From Serripes groenlandicus (taxonomy: Eukaryota > Mollusca > Bivalvia > Cardiida > Cardiidae): DNA of 64,000 nucleotides. The stretch spans positions 55,738,015 through 55,802,014 of the forward strand of contig JASEVX010000007.1 of NCBI GenBank assembly GCA_031761405.1, given 5' to 3'. Under the pieces are notes generated by a model, which did not search any database, was not told the origin of the DNA, and saw nothing but the letters and a program-made list of their open reading frames with translations. Below, in pieces: positions 25,201 to 32,561 of this stretch (positions within the stretch are counted from its first letter, which is position 1; each line of letters opens with the position of its first letter). The position numbers and the translations under genes are program-made.

Positions 25201-28150
25201 TATCGATCCGAATCAGCCTAAGCATGCCACGCAAGCTTACCGGATAGACATTTTCACCTCCTGTAGATTTTCTGTTTCAAGCATCATTACACTATACCTC
25301 TATCCACCTGAGACAGAATGTGTCTGCTCTGATCAGTCTGCACGGACTACGCAGGCTGATCTGGGTCGATACAGTACATGTAGGCCATAATGTTGGTTTT
25401 CTCGCGGGACAGCTCATGTTTCCAATCGCATCTACATGAGGTTAAGAATAAAAAAGTATGAAACATTTTTCAAACAGTAGGACCAAGACACTTCACAGAC
25501 ATCGGATATCCACTGTAAAAGTGTTTATATTGATTCTAAGACCATTCAGTTTAGTATTAAATACAGAATAATTTCACCTTGTATGTATCTACTTACTGTG
25601 CAGGTTGGAAATCCACAGTCCTCAGAAGCAACTCTCAATCCATTACCAATGGTTGAGACTTGAGTGCCTCGCTGACTTCGAAGGGCCTCTTTGTACTGTA
25701 ATTCTGAAGACCATCTTTTGTTTATTACGCTTACAGGCGCAACCTAAAATAATTTTTTAATAAAGGTTCATTTAATTTCAAGACAAAGAAATTCAGCAGC
25801 TAACCATTTCCAATATTCAACATACAACATCGACTCTAATCAAGATAACCCTAGGTCAGGTATTTTGTAAAAAGAAATTATTGCACGAAATTGACACATG
25901 ATAGCCGAGTCAACTTAAAAGTTTTAACCAGCACTTATGGAAGTCAAATTTCCTGATTATATTTTACTGTTTACATCAGGAATTTTGTTTGGAAATAATT
26001 TCAATTTTTGATCTGGTGTCCATTTCTGGTTTAACCCAACAGATCAAAATTAAAATCTTTGAATATTTGGATCAACATTCTTTCGCCAAATGGCTTTATG
26101 CTGATAGGCGAGGGTAAACAAACACATATGATCAATTCTTGTTTTGTTCCCTGGACTGACTAAATGTTTACCGGACATGTTTGGTGGCCTGACAGTTATT
26201 AAGAATGATTCGACAAACTTATAAGAAGGCAACATACAAATATCCTATGGGATACTTATCTGTGGCCAGGGTTTAGAATTAAGATTAACGAGTTCACTAC
26301 TTAAAATGGAAACTTGCTACCTGCCTAACAAGTCAGTAGAAAAAACTTGCTACGTGAAAAAACGCCCCAGTTTCGTTTGACATACTTGCTACAAGCAAAA
26401 AAAGTTAATTTTGAATGCTGCCTGTGGCCCTTATCGTACAGGTCCCTGTTCTCCAACCTTTAGTTCAAGGAGTTTATATATTTCCAAAACCGCATTATAC
26501 ATAATGAATTTTACGTGAACCGGTGCTGTTTACTTACACATAAATTTGACATGAATTTATAAGAATTTACCATGAGCCCTGATAAATGTTAAGAGGTTCG
26601 AGAATCGGTGTTTCCTTGCTAAACTGCATTCATGTGAAATTAGTAGTTAGACTTAGAATATCAGTGTGACAGGAAACACTTTTCATTTTGTTGAATTTCA
26701 GCCTTCATACGATTTCAATATCGCATATCTCTTCAGCCAAATGGTGCGGAGTCATCTGGTACAGTGAACTTGACAGTTCCGGGTCAGTAGCCAAATTAAC
26801 GAATATTATCTCTTTGAAAAGAAAGTTGAGAGAAACAAAACTACATAAAATGTTAAACAAATACTTCCTCCCCACGATGATATAATTCAATAATTATACA
26901 AATTTGTTAAAATGTTTCTTAAGTGTCTGCAATTGCAAGCTGTAAATTTGACAGTTTCGGGTCAAACTTGCCATTTCCGGGTCACGTGACAAATGTTTAT
27001 TTCTGTTATTCAGGGGTAACCTCAAACAGCGGTTTTTAATAACAAGATATTCATTTAACATTTTTATTAAAATAATATGAAAAAAAGAACTAAAATATAT
27101 CACTTGCAATTACCTATTGCCGCGAACAACAGAACAGTGATGGGGCTAAATTTACAGTACACACTTTCATGCACGAAAACTGATGAATTTTTCAATCAAC
27201 TAATAAGTCATATTTGACAAAAAATGTAAATTTTAATAACACATTTTTAACATTGATTTATCACCATAAGCTTTAAATTATTCTTAAAAAGTTCCCAAAA
27301 TAGTTTTACTAATAAATTGATAATTTTGAGAAATTCCTTTTGGCTGACCCGAAAGTGTCGTATGTGAACTAGGTCAAATTTATCCGCTAGTTTGGCATAA
27401 GCAACTTCGACAGGTCAATAAAAGATATATATCTTGTTCAGTAGTAAATCACCTATACATGTATGTGCAATACATAACTGTATTACTGAAATTATGGCTA
27501 CAATCAGCAATTTACGCTGTGACAGGTAAATAAAAATATTGAGATTTTGCTTTCGCGGGAATCGATGCAGTCATGTGTTTCGAGATTACGACATCCGTTC
27601 TTGAAATGACAACGTCCTAAATCGAAGTGAAACTAGCCAAGCTAATGGGAAATATGACTTGATAATCAAATTGTCAAAATGCTGTATCATTCTCGAATAC
27701 TAAACATTTTTTTCCAAATTTGACCCGGAATTGTCGATGACCCGGAACTGTCGAGTTCACTGTACGATATCGCAGTGGTACGAAATCACCTTTTTGTTTA
27801 TTGAACAGTTTGCCATAAGTCAGAACATAAACAGTAACTTAGTTAACAGTTGTATCAGGCTCTATTTCACAGTATTCATCATAACATTGGTCTTTGCTAG
27901 TTAAAAAAGAACTGAAAGATTATTCTTTCTTCACTTTAACTTTAAAGATGGGTGGGGTAAAACCAACAGTGGAAGTTCCCTTCAGAAAGAACAGCAGCAT
28001 TAGCTGCAGGAAAAATACATGGCGTCCTATCAATAGAAATGCTACAACTTGGAACAAACTGACAGAGATATCTTTGAACAGACGAACCTGTTTCGATTGC
28101 TTCAGTAACCTTGGCGAGGTCCGTAGCACTTTCAACATATTAGTCGCCAT
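4161..28150 (-). CDS. PMPCB: Mitochondrial-processing peptidase subunit beta, complete 14-exon gene
   Basis: The catalytic subunit of the matrix metalloendopeptidase that removes presequences from imported mitochondrial proteins, acting with the alpha subunit. Coding exons (high to low coordinate): 28150-28088, 25743-25597, 23836-23750, 22892-22763, 21682-21591, 16113-16007, 15243-15164, 13884-13772, 12922-12684, 11704-11639, 8350-8234, 7357-7300, 5575-5500, 4225-4161. They total 1440 nt, giving 479 aa plus stop, close to the family length. All junctions are GT-AG and all phases close. The inverse zinc motif HFLEH lies at H91, E94 and H95, with the third ligand E171 76 residues after H95. The N-terminus is basic, without acidic residues until about residue 35, as in a matrix targeting signal. 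The family-typical blocks [27 protein letters not shown] and [14 protein letters not shown] are present. The subunit is called beta rather than UQCRC1 because it keeps the full zinc site and these blocks. The 3' end of the gene is not defined. Confidence 0.96.
4355..4482 (+). mobile_element. Truncated TTAA MITE with internal duplication
   Basis: Contains AAATTGCTCGTTTTGAGCAA, then a second copy of GAGCAATTTCTCCTTTTG, ending in GAGGGAGATGGTTAA. In PMPCB intron 13. Confidence 0.6.
4970..5195 (+). mobile_element. TTAA MITE (old subfamily)
   Basis: Left end TTAACCCTTTCCCACATACA; palindrome AATTGCTCATTATGAGCAAT; right end decayed (AGTGGGAAAGAATGG). In PMPCB intron 13. Confidence 0.75.
5325..5462 (-). 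mobile_element. SINE fragment
   Basis: GGCCGTCGTGATATGACTGA and TTTCTGAAAACGG match the SINE 3' body. No tRNA-like head is left. Confidence 0.55.
5500..5575 (-). CDS. PMPCB: PMPCB exon 13 (residues 434-458)
   Basis: Encodes [20 protein letters not shown] then VIAAI; the last G starts codon 459 (GGT). Acceptor CCGTAG|GTT, donor ATAG|GTAAAC. Confidence 0.95.
5782..5964 (-). mobile_element. TTAA MITE (old subfamily)
   Basis: TTAACCTTCCC to GGAAAAGGTTAA, with GCGTCTGCGGCAGACAACA inside. The centre is shortened and has lost the hairpin. In PMPCB intron 12. Confidence 0.7.
6165..6725. repeat. Dispersed repeat with CCATGGCAACC-like box
   Basis: Two internal near-copies of GGACATTGAGAGGATGCTTC with GTTTCAT-TCTAATTGGCCAAGTGG and GGTTGCCATGGAAACCAGAA. 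Related copies at 22005-22625 and 42395-42745. In PMPCB intron 12. Confidence 0.7.
6880..7102 (-). mobile_element. TTAA MITE (young subfamily)
   Basis: TTAACCCTTTCCCTCATATA to GAGGGGAAAGGGTTAA with perfect TTAA flanks. A 3' half of another copy precedes it (6740-6855). In PMPCB intron 12. Confidence 0.88.
7300..7357 (-). CDS. PMPCB: PMPCB exon 12 (residues 414-433)
   Basis: Encodes [19 protein letters not shown] after completing R414. Acceptor TTACAG|ACA, donor GAT|GTAAGT. The RRIP motif of the family is present. Confidence 0.95.
7630..8215. repeat. Tandem triplication of an old MITE half
   Basis: CAAAAACTATACCATCAAAA, TTATCTC and AGCTTATCAGCAGAAAACAT recur about every 200-220 bp (7667, 7880, 8078). 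The units resemble the eroded TTAA MITE. In PMPCB intron 11. Confidence 0.55.
8234..8350 (-). CDS. PMPCB: PMPCB exon 11 (residues 375-413)
   Basis: Encodes [20 protein letters not shown] then [32 protein letters not shown] is diagnostic for MPP beta. Acceptor TTTTAG|GAT; donor AG|GTAAAT splits R414. Confidence 0.96.
8693..10390. repeat. 147-163 bp satellite array in PMPCB intron 10
   Basis: About ten units carrying GGCCTAGCCCTTAAGGCATT at 8811, 8960, 9123, 9270, 9419, 9582, 9743, 9904, 10067 and 10229. Two length classes (147-149 and 161-163 bp) differ by a 14-bp insert (AAATAAAGTCCTCC type). Positions 8811-9269 and 9270-9728 form two copies of a 459-bp trimer. The array ends in GACAGACAGACAGACGGACA and a T-run, as in other molluscan repeats. 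Confidence 0.93.
10391..11638. other. Intron 10 remainder, nothing clearly identified
   Basis: 10900-10990 contains TCATTCATCAGAAAGAATCA, a short dispersed motif also near 20990 and 31230. Otherwise unassigned. Confidence 0.4.
11639..11704 (-). CDS. PMPCB: PMPCB exon 10 (residues 353-374)
   Basis: Encodes [20 protein letters not shown] followed by E. Both flanking junctions split tryptophan codons (W353 and W375). Acceptor TCTCTAG|GGG, donor TG|GTAAGT. Intron 10, downstream, holds the satellite array. Confidence 0.94.
11750..12290. mobile_element. Two eroded TTAA MITE copies flanking a 16-C run
   Basis: 11870-11925 retains GGAGTAATTGCTCTTGATAA and a matching right arm; 12163-12290 retains TTTAACCCTTCC and CATCTGCTGCAGATTTCTT. 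Poly-C at 12113-12128. In PMPCB intron 9. Confidence 0.55.
12684..12922 (-). CDS. PMPCB: PMPCB exon 9 (residues 274-352)
   Basis: The largest exon. Begins [20 protein letters not shown], continues through [20 protein letters not shown] and ends CYTDTGL. This is the core of the second, non-catalytic M16 lobe. Acceptor TTCTAG|ATT; donor TG|GTAAGA splits W353. Confidence 0.97.
12952..13130 (-). mobile_element. Eroded TTAA MITE
   Basis: TTAACCTTTTCCCATTTGCA, then CTGCAGCAGATG and TCTCCTTTTGCCACAA; the right end is lost. A 13208-13260 left-end fragment follows. In PMPCB intron 8. Confidence 0.55.
13267..13605 (+). mobile_element. Truncated hAT-like element (same family as 24008-24660)
   Basis: AGGGCCTGCGCTTGATTGAA start and internal GTGTGAAAAACACAAGC and TAAACAGCC match the 24-kb element. 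The right end is missing. In PMPCB intron 8. Confidence 0.6.
13772..13884 (-). CDS. PMPCB: PMPCB exon 8 (residues 236-273)
   Basis: Encodes [20 protein letters not shown] then [17 protein letters not shown], the linker between the two M16 lobes and the most variable part of the family. Acceptor TTGCAG|GAG, donor GAT|GTAAGT. Confidence 0.95.
14095..14282 (-). mobile_element. TTAA MITE (old subfamily)
   Basis: TTAACCCTTTCCCACTTGCA start; right end GCAGCAAAGGGTTT. In PMPCB intron 7. Confidence 0.65.
14839..15053 (+). mobile_element. TTAA MITE
   Basis: TTATCCCTTTCCCTCATACA start, arms AACATTGTGACG and CGCAATGTTTTC around the hairpin, end GCAAATGGGTTAA. In PMPCB intron 7. Confidence 0.7.
15164..15243 (-). 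CDS. PMPCB: PMPCB exon 7 (residues 209-235)
   Basis: Encodes [20 protein letters not shown] then VLAAAG, the HYKGPR segment at the end of the first M16 lobe. Acceptor TTCCAG|ATC, donor GGTG|GTAAGT, phase 1 out. Confidence 0.96.
15366..15592 (-). mobile_element. tRNA-derived SINE
   Basis: On the minus strand: A-box-like TGGTCGAGTGGTTAGCG, B box GGGTTCGATCC, then a body with GCCTAGTACTGGTTTGTTC. A close relative is at 33806-34042. In PMPCB intron 6. Confidence 0.82.
16007..16113 (-). CDS. PMPCB: PMPCB exon 6 (residues 174-208)
   Basis: Encodes [20 protein letters not shown] then [15 protein letters not shown], with the conserved ILGPTENI block. Acceptor TTACAG|GAA; donor GA|GTAAGT leaves phase 2, and exon 7 supplies the A that completes E209. 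It follows the longest intron (about 5.5 kb), which contains two large DNA transposons. Confidence 0.96.
16240..18207. mobile_element. hAT-like DNA transposon, non-autonomous, 1968 bp
   Basis: Terminal inverted repeat CAGGGCTGTACAAA, flanked by a 5-bp duplication CTCCT. Subterminal zones hold repeated ACTTGTCC/GGACAAGT motifs at both ends. No transposase ORF of useful size. A SINE is nested at 17832-18075. Lies in PMPCB intron 5. Confidence 0.82.
17832..18075 (-). mobile_element. SINE nested inside the 16-18 kb transposon
   Basis: GTTTGTTTGGAGTTTAACGC (tail, reversed), ATATCACGGCGGTCAGTGCA, and on the minus strand ACGGGTTCGATACCCGG as B box. Confidence 0.75.
18374..18779. mobile_element. Two adjacent TTAA MITEs
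   Basis: First copy 18374 to about 18582 (TTAAACCCTTTCCCTGATAT); second 18583-18779 (TTAACCCTTTCC to GGAAAAGGGTTAA). A third, full copy begins 6 bp later. Confidence 0.72.
18785..19014 (-). mobile_element. TTAA MITE (young subfamily, 230 bp, intact)
   Basis: TTAACCCTTTCCCACATATA to GAGGGAAAGGGTTAA, palindrome AATTGCACAGAACGTGCAAT. Near-identical to copies at 20742, 21296, 38001 and 39622. In PMPCB intron 5. Confidence 0.92.
19100..20698. mobile_element. hAT-like DNA transposon, non-autonomous, 1599 bp
   Basis: Inverted termini CAGGGCTCCAGATAA and TTATCTGGAGCTCTG, with a perfect 6-bp duplication AAGACT (19094-19099 and 20699-20704). No transposase ORF. In PMPCB intron 5. Confidence 0.86.
20742..20971 (+). 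mobile_element. TTAA MITE (young subfamily, intact)
   Basis: TTAACCCTTTCCCTCATACG to CAGGGAAAGGGTTAA. Palindrome AATTGCACGTTTTGTGCAAT. In PMPCB intron 5. Confidence 0.92.
21095..21278. mobile_element. Hairpin MITE, internally deleted copy
   Basis: Termini CAGAGGACTAGATAAGG and CCTTAACTAGAGCTCTG. The central hairpin AAAACCTATGTTGTGGCTAC-TCAAAAG is partly lost (21171-21219). Related to copies at 32570, 40687, 47147 and 47693. Confidence 0.72.
21296..21525 (-). mobile_element. TTAA MITE (young) between 39-bp direct repeats
   Basis: TTAAACCTTTCCTTCATATA to GAGGGAAAGGGTTAA. The flanks 21258-21296 and 21522-21560 are identical (begin TTAACTAGAGCTCTGCAAGT), far longer than the 4-bp TTAA target. 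In PMPCB intron 5. Confidence 0.9.
21591..21682 (-). CDS. PMPCB: PMPCB exon 5 (residues 143-173, third zinc ligand)
   Basis: Completes A143 and encodes [20 protein letters not shown] followed by [11 protein letters not shown]171 stands 76 residues after H95, the spacing of the third zinc ligand in the family. Acceptor TTGCAG|CTG, donor CAG|GTAAGA. Confidence 0.96.
21805..22000 (+). mobile_element. Eroded TTAA MITE
   Basis: TTAACCTTTTCCCGCATACA; CTGCAGCAGTCGAG; GTTGCTCGTTATAAGCAATA palindrome; right end lost. In PMPCB intron 4. Confidence 0.65.
22005..22625. repeat. Triplicated dispersed repeat
   Basis: TTTTTTACCCCAGGGCTATA, TGAACAATCTTGGTAGAG and GAAGCTACATACCAAATATC occur three times (about 22003, 22150 and 22318), ending in GACGGACGACGGACAG and CCTTGAGCCTTTGGCTCTAG. 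In PMPCB intron 4. Confidence 0.8.
22763..22892 (-). CDS. PMPCB: PMPCB exon 4 (residues 100-142)
   Basis: Encodes [20 protein letters not shown] and then [23 protein letters not shown], the most conserved block of MPP beta, lining the substrate cavity. Acceptor TATAG|GGG; donor AAAG|GTAGGT leaves phase 1. Confidence 0.97.
22983..23388. repeat. 406-bp tandem duplication, truncated copy with exon 3 fragment
   Basis: Near-identical to 23389-23794. Positions 23344-23388 repeat the last 45 nt of PMPCB exon 3 (codons for [15 protein letters not shown]) plus the GTAAGA donor, but lack an acceptor. The unit begins with a SINE 3' tail remnant (GGGGTTTTACGCCGCTTTCA). Confidence 0.93.
23389..23794. repeat. 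406-bp tandem duplication, copy with authentic exon 3 end
   Basis: Second unit, which runs into the real exon 3 (23750-23836). Only a handful of differences from the first unit are visible. Confidence 0.93.
23750..23836 (-). CDS. PMPCB: PMPCB exon 3 (residues 71-99, catalytic HxxEH)
   Basis: Encodes [18 protein letters not shown] then [11 protein letters not shown], which holds both zinc-binding histidines and the catalytic glutamate. Acceptor TTTCAG|GTT, donor AAA|GTAAGA, phase 0 at both ends. The 3' half of this exon and its donor are duplicated 406 bp downstream inside intron 3. Confidence 0.97.
24008..24660. mobile_element. hAT-like DNA transposon, non-autonomous, 653 bp
   Basis: Termini CAGGGCCTGCTCTGGG and AGCGCGGGCCCCG, flanked by a perfect 6-bp duplication AGTCCT (24002-24007, 24661-24666). 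Subterminal TTCGCCACTT repeats at both ends. In PMPCB intron 2. Confidence 0.86.
25156..25416. mobile_element. GAGCCGTCCC MITE, divergent full copy
   Basis: Inverted ends (TTCAGTGAGAAAACCAACA and TGTTGGTTTTCTCGCGGGAC) and internal GATCAGTCTGCACGGACTAC. In PMPCB intron 2. Confidence 0.8.
25597..25743 (-). CDS. PMPCB: PMPCB exon 2 (residues 22-70)
   Basis: Acceptor TTTTAG|GTT, donor ACA|GTAAGT, phase 0 at both ends. Encodes [20 protein letters not shown] and continues to EDCGFPTCT. The KRW-SS segment is a plausible presequence cleavage region, followed by the start of the M16 peptidase domain with the family motif [15 protein letters not shown]. Confidence 0.93.
26270..26425. mobile_element. 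hAT-like end fragment
   Basis: GGCCAGGGTTTAGAATTAAG and AACTTGCTACCTGCC motifs shared with 31378-31784. No matching right end found. In PMPCB intron 1. Confidence 0.45.
26762..27762. mobile_element. TA-flanked Tc1/mariner- or pogo-like element, ~1.0 kb
   Basis: Inverted ends CAGTGAACTTGACAGTTCCG and CGGAACTGTCGAGTTCACTG, each bounded by TA. Internal repeats of the GACAGTTTCGGGTC / GACCCGGAA motif. No transposase ORF. In PMPCB intron 1. Confidence 0.85.
28088..28150 (-). CDS. PMPCB: PMPCB exon 1 (residues 1-21, targeting presequence)
   Basis: Begins [18 protein letters not shown], basic and amphipathic as expected for mitochondrial import. The ATG at 28150-28148 has a good context (GAACATGGC). 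An in-frame ATG lies nine codons upstream but would add acidic residues, so the inner ATG is preferred. The donor CAG|GTTCGT is weaker than the others in this gene, so this is the least certain exon end. Confidence 0.75.
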
Positions 28151-29320
28151 GTTCACATCGAAGGACGAACCAGACACGTTCGATTAGAACTTACTGTATA
28201 CAAGGAACAAATTCCGAATGAACCGAACTAAACTAAATATGTCCTTACTGGCGATAAAGAGGTGAGCAATTTCTCCTTTTGCGTCGGCAGAAAATGCCTG
28301 AATGTGAAAAAGAGTTAAATGAGCTTCGGTTAACACTTTTTTTTCTATTTAAGGATGCCGGAAAGGATTGATTCAATAATTGATTGATTGATTGGGGTTT
28401 AATTAAGGTAGAACGCGCCTCTAAAAAAATATTCGAATTTCCTCACGAAATGTTGCATTACCATAACATAACATATGCCAAATTAGATTCTGTTCTTACT
28501 TTTTAACGAAATGCCCGTTGGAATAATTTAGAGAGATTAGGATTTAGAACTCCGAGATAAGAATAATGATTTCATTGATTTGTGAACAAATAAATAAGTA
28601 GCCGGGATCGTTCCTACAACAGTTCTAAAGATCCGAGTCAATCACCGCATAACCAACGAAATGTGTTCATTATGGATGGTAACGTTTGCCCACTTAAAGA
28701 CGCATTTGCGACTATTGAAAACGGTGTAGCAACCACAGGCCCCTATGGTAGCGCAACCGGAAAACTTCCTCATAATAAGCAATCTCTCCTCTTGCCACAA
28801 CATTTCAAATGATATTCATTTACTAAAAAATAGTTTATCGAGAGTTTCCACATTTTAAACTTGGTGTTTTCTGCTGCACATTTCTTGTATCCACATGTGG
28901 GTAGAGCTTACGCAGATACTTTTTTCTCTTTCTAAACGAGGTAAGTCTGTAAAGGTAGGCAAAAAAACTCAATGGTAAAAGGGAGACAACCCCATCCAAA
29001 TCACAAACAACTTGTACGAGTTTTCTCTCTTATACTAAAAAGCTTTCCGATTAGAACAAAGCCACTGGATTTGGAATTCGTGCATAACATCTCAGAGCTT
29101 TCAAACAAGTCTGCAAGTATATGCATACACTACTAGTAAATTTGCTTTAATCTATTGAAGAAATCTTGAACAATTCCGGCAAGATTAAGGAGTCATAAGT
29201 CAATATTTCAAACATTGATAAAAGTTGACATCATCGTTGAATAAAAAAAAAAAAATCCGAATGTCATTATAATTAGACTGGTCAGAACTGGTCAGCATGT
29301 TGGTGAGGTTTTAATTAAAT
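28151..29320. other. PMPCB upstream region, intergenic
   Basis: Should contain the PMPCB promoter, but no TATA box or clear element was identified. 28260-28318 and 28765-28890 are eroded TTAA MITE pieces. Confidence 0.4.
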
Positions 29321-29505
29321 TGTGTGTTTGCTTTACTTGTGGTGTTATGCCGTTTTCAATATTATTTTTTTGTTTTATAACGGCGACATTTTACTTATTC
29401 ATTATCCCAGGGTAAACAAATCAGTACTAGGCTAGGACATGTGCTTGCAACAGGGCACTCCGCCATGACCTCCACGACTGGGGATCGAACCCGGAACAAA
29501 AGGTT
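29320..29505 (-). mobile_element. tRNA-derived SINE, partial
   Basis: ACTTGTGGTGTTATGCCGTT tail region, CAGTACTAGGCTAGGACATG body, and on the minus strand GGGTTCGATCCCCAG as B box. Confidence 0.65.
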
Positions 29506-30850
29506 TATTCTAAATTAGTAAAACCTGATTTAATGATAATGCGTGGTAAATGTTTCTTATGCGGTAGTGCAAGACCGGTTAGATCAGTGGTTAACTACGT
29601 CGTTTTATGATATTTGAGCTAGTGTATGAGTTATAGGTAGCCTACAAGTTGGAATTTCTGAAGAGAGTAAGTTCAGATCATCTTGTCCACCTGCTCAGTA
29701 TAATAAGAATCTACATTAATTGACATATTCTATCAAGCTAGTTTAAGTAATGTGTGAACAATTTAGATCTTAATTAGACTTTGCTGATGCACAGGGCTGG
29801 TCCGGATCTTTTCTGCTCATAAAAGCCAAATTTCGTCTTAAATTTTGCGTCACTGGTAACTTACCCCGGTCCAGGACACACCGTGATATATCTTAAACAT
29901 TGTTGAAAGCGGCGTAAACAAATTTTCTCTTTCAGCGCCAAATGCAATATTCAGGTTTTTGCAAACAATACTGATTCAGACGAGTCAGCTCGTAACGAGC
30001 TGTCTCACCTGAAATCAGCATTGTTTGCCTTTTAGTTATCAAAATAGTCCAAAATTGTATTACATGAGAAGTGGAGACGCCCGATTTGTATCATGGAAGA
30101 GTCTACTTTATTTAACAGTTTCGCGGTTCATGATTTCTCCTTTACAATCTGTTTTTTGATCGTGATAATGTTCACAATTTCAACTTTAAGTTAAACGTTA
30201 TACATGCATTTAGAAATTCTGATGCAATTTCCATTATAATATGGGACTAGTAGTGTCATACGATATTTAGTAGAGTCATATGGTATTTATGTAATTGGAT
30301 TTTGACACTCCCAGAGAGAGCTTTATATGATTATGGGACGCAAAGTACATCAAGTGTTCCCGTCTCTGTCCTTGAAGCCAAGTATTGTGGAAATTAATTA
30401 ATAACTCGGACTCGGAATACACCAGTCGGTCCACTGCAAATGGAACAAAGATAAACACGAGCACTCACGAAGGTAGCGTGTCTACATTTACTCCGAGTGG
30501 AGTAAACCGGATTATGTTTTTCCAGGTCCGCGGTTAATTCATTATCAAGATATGTGACTTCGTTTAATTCGTGGTGCTGACATACACTTTTATTATACCT
30601 CAATTTCATTGTCCATTTAAAACTCCCATTGACAAAAAGTTTCTATTTTTACTGTCAAGACAAATGTACCACGTGACCATGAGACATTGTTTGTACTGTC
30701 TCTCGGCGGTATGCACATTTTTTACTGTCTCACGGCCGTATGCAAATTAGGTAGGTAGGAAGATTTATGTTAATGAAACTCATTAAAACTAGACATGTAG
30801 AGCGCTGTATGTTGTAGTTTTGTGTTTTTTTTTGGTATAATAAAATAAAT
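29506..30850. other. Intergenic, no gene recognised
   Basis: No conserved exon seen. 29890-29920 has a TTGTTGAAAGCGGCGTAAAC SINE tail. A 71-codon minus-strand ORF at 30394-30609 has no recognisable motif and is not called. Confidence 0.4.
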
Positions 30851-30851
30851 A

Positions 30852-30983
30852 ACAAATTGCTTTGAATTGGACAGTAATATTGTCATCCTTCGGAGAAATA
30901 CTGCCACCCTCGCCTACGGCTCGGGTGACAATATTCTCCTCAGTCTGACAATATTACTGTCCAATTCAAAGCAATGTGTTATT
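30852..30983. mobile_element. Short MITE with long inverted repeats
   Basis: ATTGCTTTGAATTGGACAGT-AATATTGTCA and its complement TGACAATATTACTGTCCAAT-TCAAAGCAAT about 70 bp apart: a 130-bp near-hairpin. Confidence 0.8.
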
Positions 30984-31009
30984 TATATAATGTCATATTC
31001 CCAGCAAGT

Positions 31010-31155
31010 GACACTTGATTGTTTGTTCGTTACCGCCGTTTTCAATAGGTTCTCAGTTATATCACGACGGCCATTTCACCTAAACATGCGTTTAATGTAT
31101 TTCTCGTATCAGTGCTCTCGGAGAACATTCTCACAATGCAACTAGCTACCCTCAC
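31010..31155 (-). mobile_element. SINE fragment
   Basis: GTTACCGCCGTTTTCAATAG, CAGTTATATCACGACGGCCA and CTCGTATCAGTGCTC follow the order of the 17832-18075 SINE, without its tRNA head. Confidence 0.6.
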
Positions 31156-31377
31156 GCATATATTATATTTAGCCCATTGGTAGATGACGAATGCTGCCTG
31201 TCACGATTACATTCATCAATCAACGGGAAGAATCAATGACCCATTGGTTGAAAGTCATCGCGATTATCGAGGGAGAGATCTTGACTCAACGCCTCACGAG
31301 TAGTCACGAGAGCTATCATCTCAGAAGTCAAGTGTTCGAAGCCTGACAAGTTACAAATATTCCTAGACAAAATAACC

Positions 31378-31784
31378 AGGGTTTGAAAGTAGTAGTAGCA
31401 AGTCGTAAATTTACTACTTAATATAGGAACTTGCTACCTGCCCGAAAATTTAGTAGCAAACACTTTCTACTTGAAAAAAAAACCCGAACCAGTTCCATCG
31501 ATGTTTCTGTTCCAATCTGTGTGTAATCAAGTTAATTTACACACTCTTAATCCATTGTCAATGTGATTGGTTTACACATGACATTACACCAGACAATAAG
31601 AACGTGGATGCACATTAATTATCGATTTTAAACAAGTAATCCCAAACTATTAGATACATTAAAGTAAAGTAAAAGCTTGCTTATGAAATTGTTTATCTTG
31701 CTAATGCAACCTGAACGACGAATTTGCTAACTACTTTCAAAGCAGGTAGCAAGTACTTCCACTACATTCTGGCATTAAGAATAC
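31378..31784. mobile_element. hAT-like element, diverged
   Basis: Starts CCAGGGTTTGAAAGTAGTAG and ends CACTACATTCTGG, with subterminal AACTTGCTACCTGC / GCAGGTAGCAAGT repeats. Between PMPCB and NAPEPLD. Confidence 0.6.
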
Positions 31785-32372
31785 GAATATTCATCGAATA
31801 AAGGATGAGAAAAATCTGAACATAAACTGATATTTTCGGTGTGTGAAAGGGTTGATGTGCGAGTCGAATGAAAAAAAGGGGTGAGAAAGTCGAGTTTAAG
31901 GCGAGTTTAAAATTCTTTTATTTGGATTTTGCGTCGGTTCAACACTGTTTTAAGTACTTTTAACAACACTTATCCATGAGCTAGCCCTACCCGAATGACC
32001 TGTAATAGACTAGGAATTGTAAAATGGGAATCCAACACACAAATATATAAAAGTATATGCCAGTCATATAATCACCCGGTACCTTCAGCGCTTTCAAAAT
32101 TGCATAAGTAAAGGAAAATGGCCAAATCTAGAACACGTTCTAGTTGTTTTCCAATATCAGTCATCTTCACGTGTGTACATTGATATTTACTTGTATGGTT
32201 CAAATAGACAAAGGGTGCCTTAAATTAATAGAAGCGACTATACATACAATTTGCGAACACAATCATTAGAACCGCAAACTCGGGTCATTCAGGATTTATT
32301 TATAGTGCGTGGTATTTAAAAAAATAATAATTAGTTATTGGATTGGTAAATTATTGTAAACTGTAGACAGCT
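31785..32372. other. NAPEPLD upstream region
   Basis: No repeat identified; expected to contain the promoter and any 5' UTR. No clear TATA or initiator assigned. Confidence 0.35.
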
Positions 32373-32561
32373 ATGGATAGTAATGGCTCAAATTCAATGG
32401 ATGTGGATAAACAATTGGACGAAAAAGACCTAGTGCGTCCTATCAGAAAAAATGGACGATATTATAACCCATTTGATACATTTGAAGAAAGGGGTTTCCT
32501 CGATCTATGGGGATTTTTCAGAGCTACGGATAATAGCAGACTGCCCAGCAAGAATGACAAG
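32373..32561 (+). CDS. NAPEPLD: NAPEPLD exon 1 (residues 1-63)
   Basis: Starts [20 protein letters not shown], an acidic, probably disordered lead, then [18 protein letters not shown], which resembles the family's N-terminal segment. Ends NDK, donor AAG|GTAATG, phase 0. The start has G at -3 and G at +4. Confidence 0.87.

Noticed and set aside
30394..30609. 71-codon minus-strand ORF between PMPCB and NAPEPLD
   Set aside because: No motif, no splice-site support and no paralogue in the window; length is within chance expectation.
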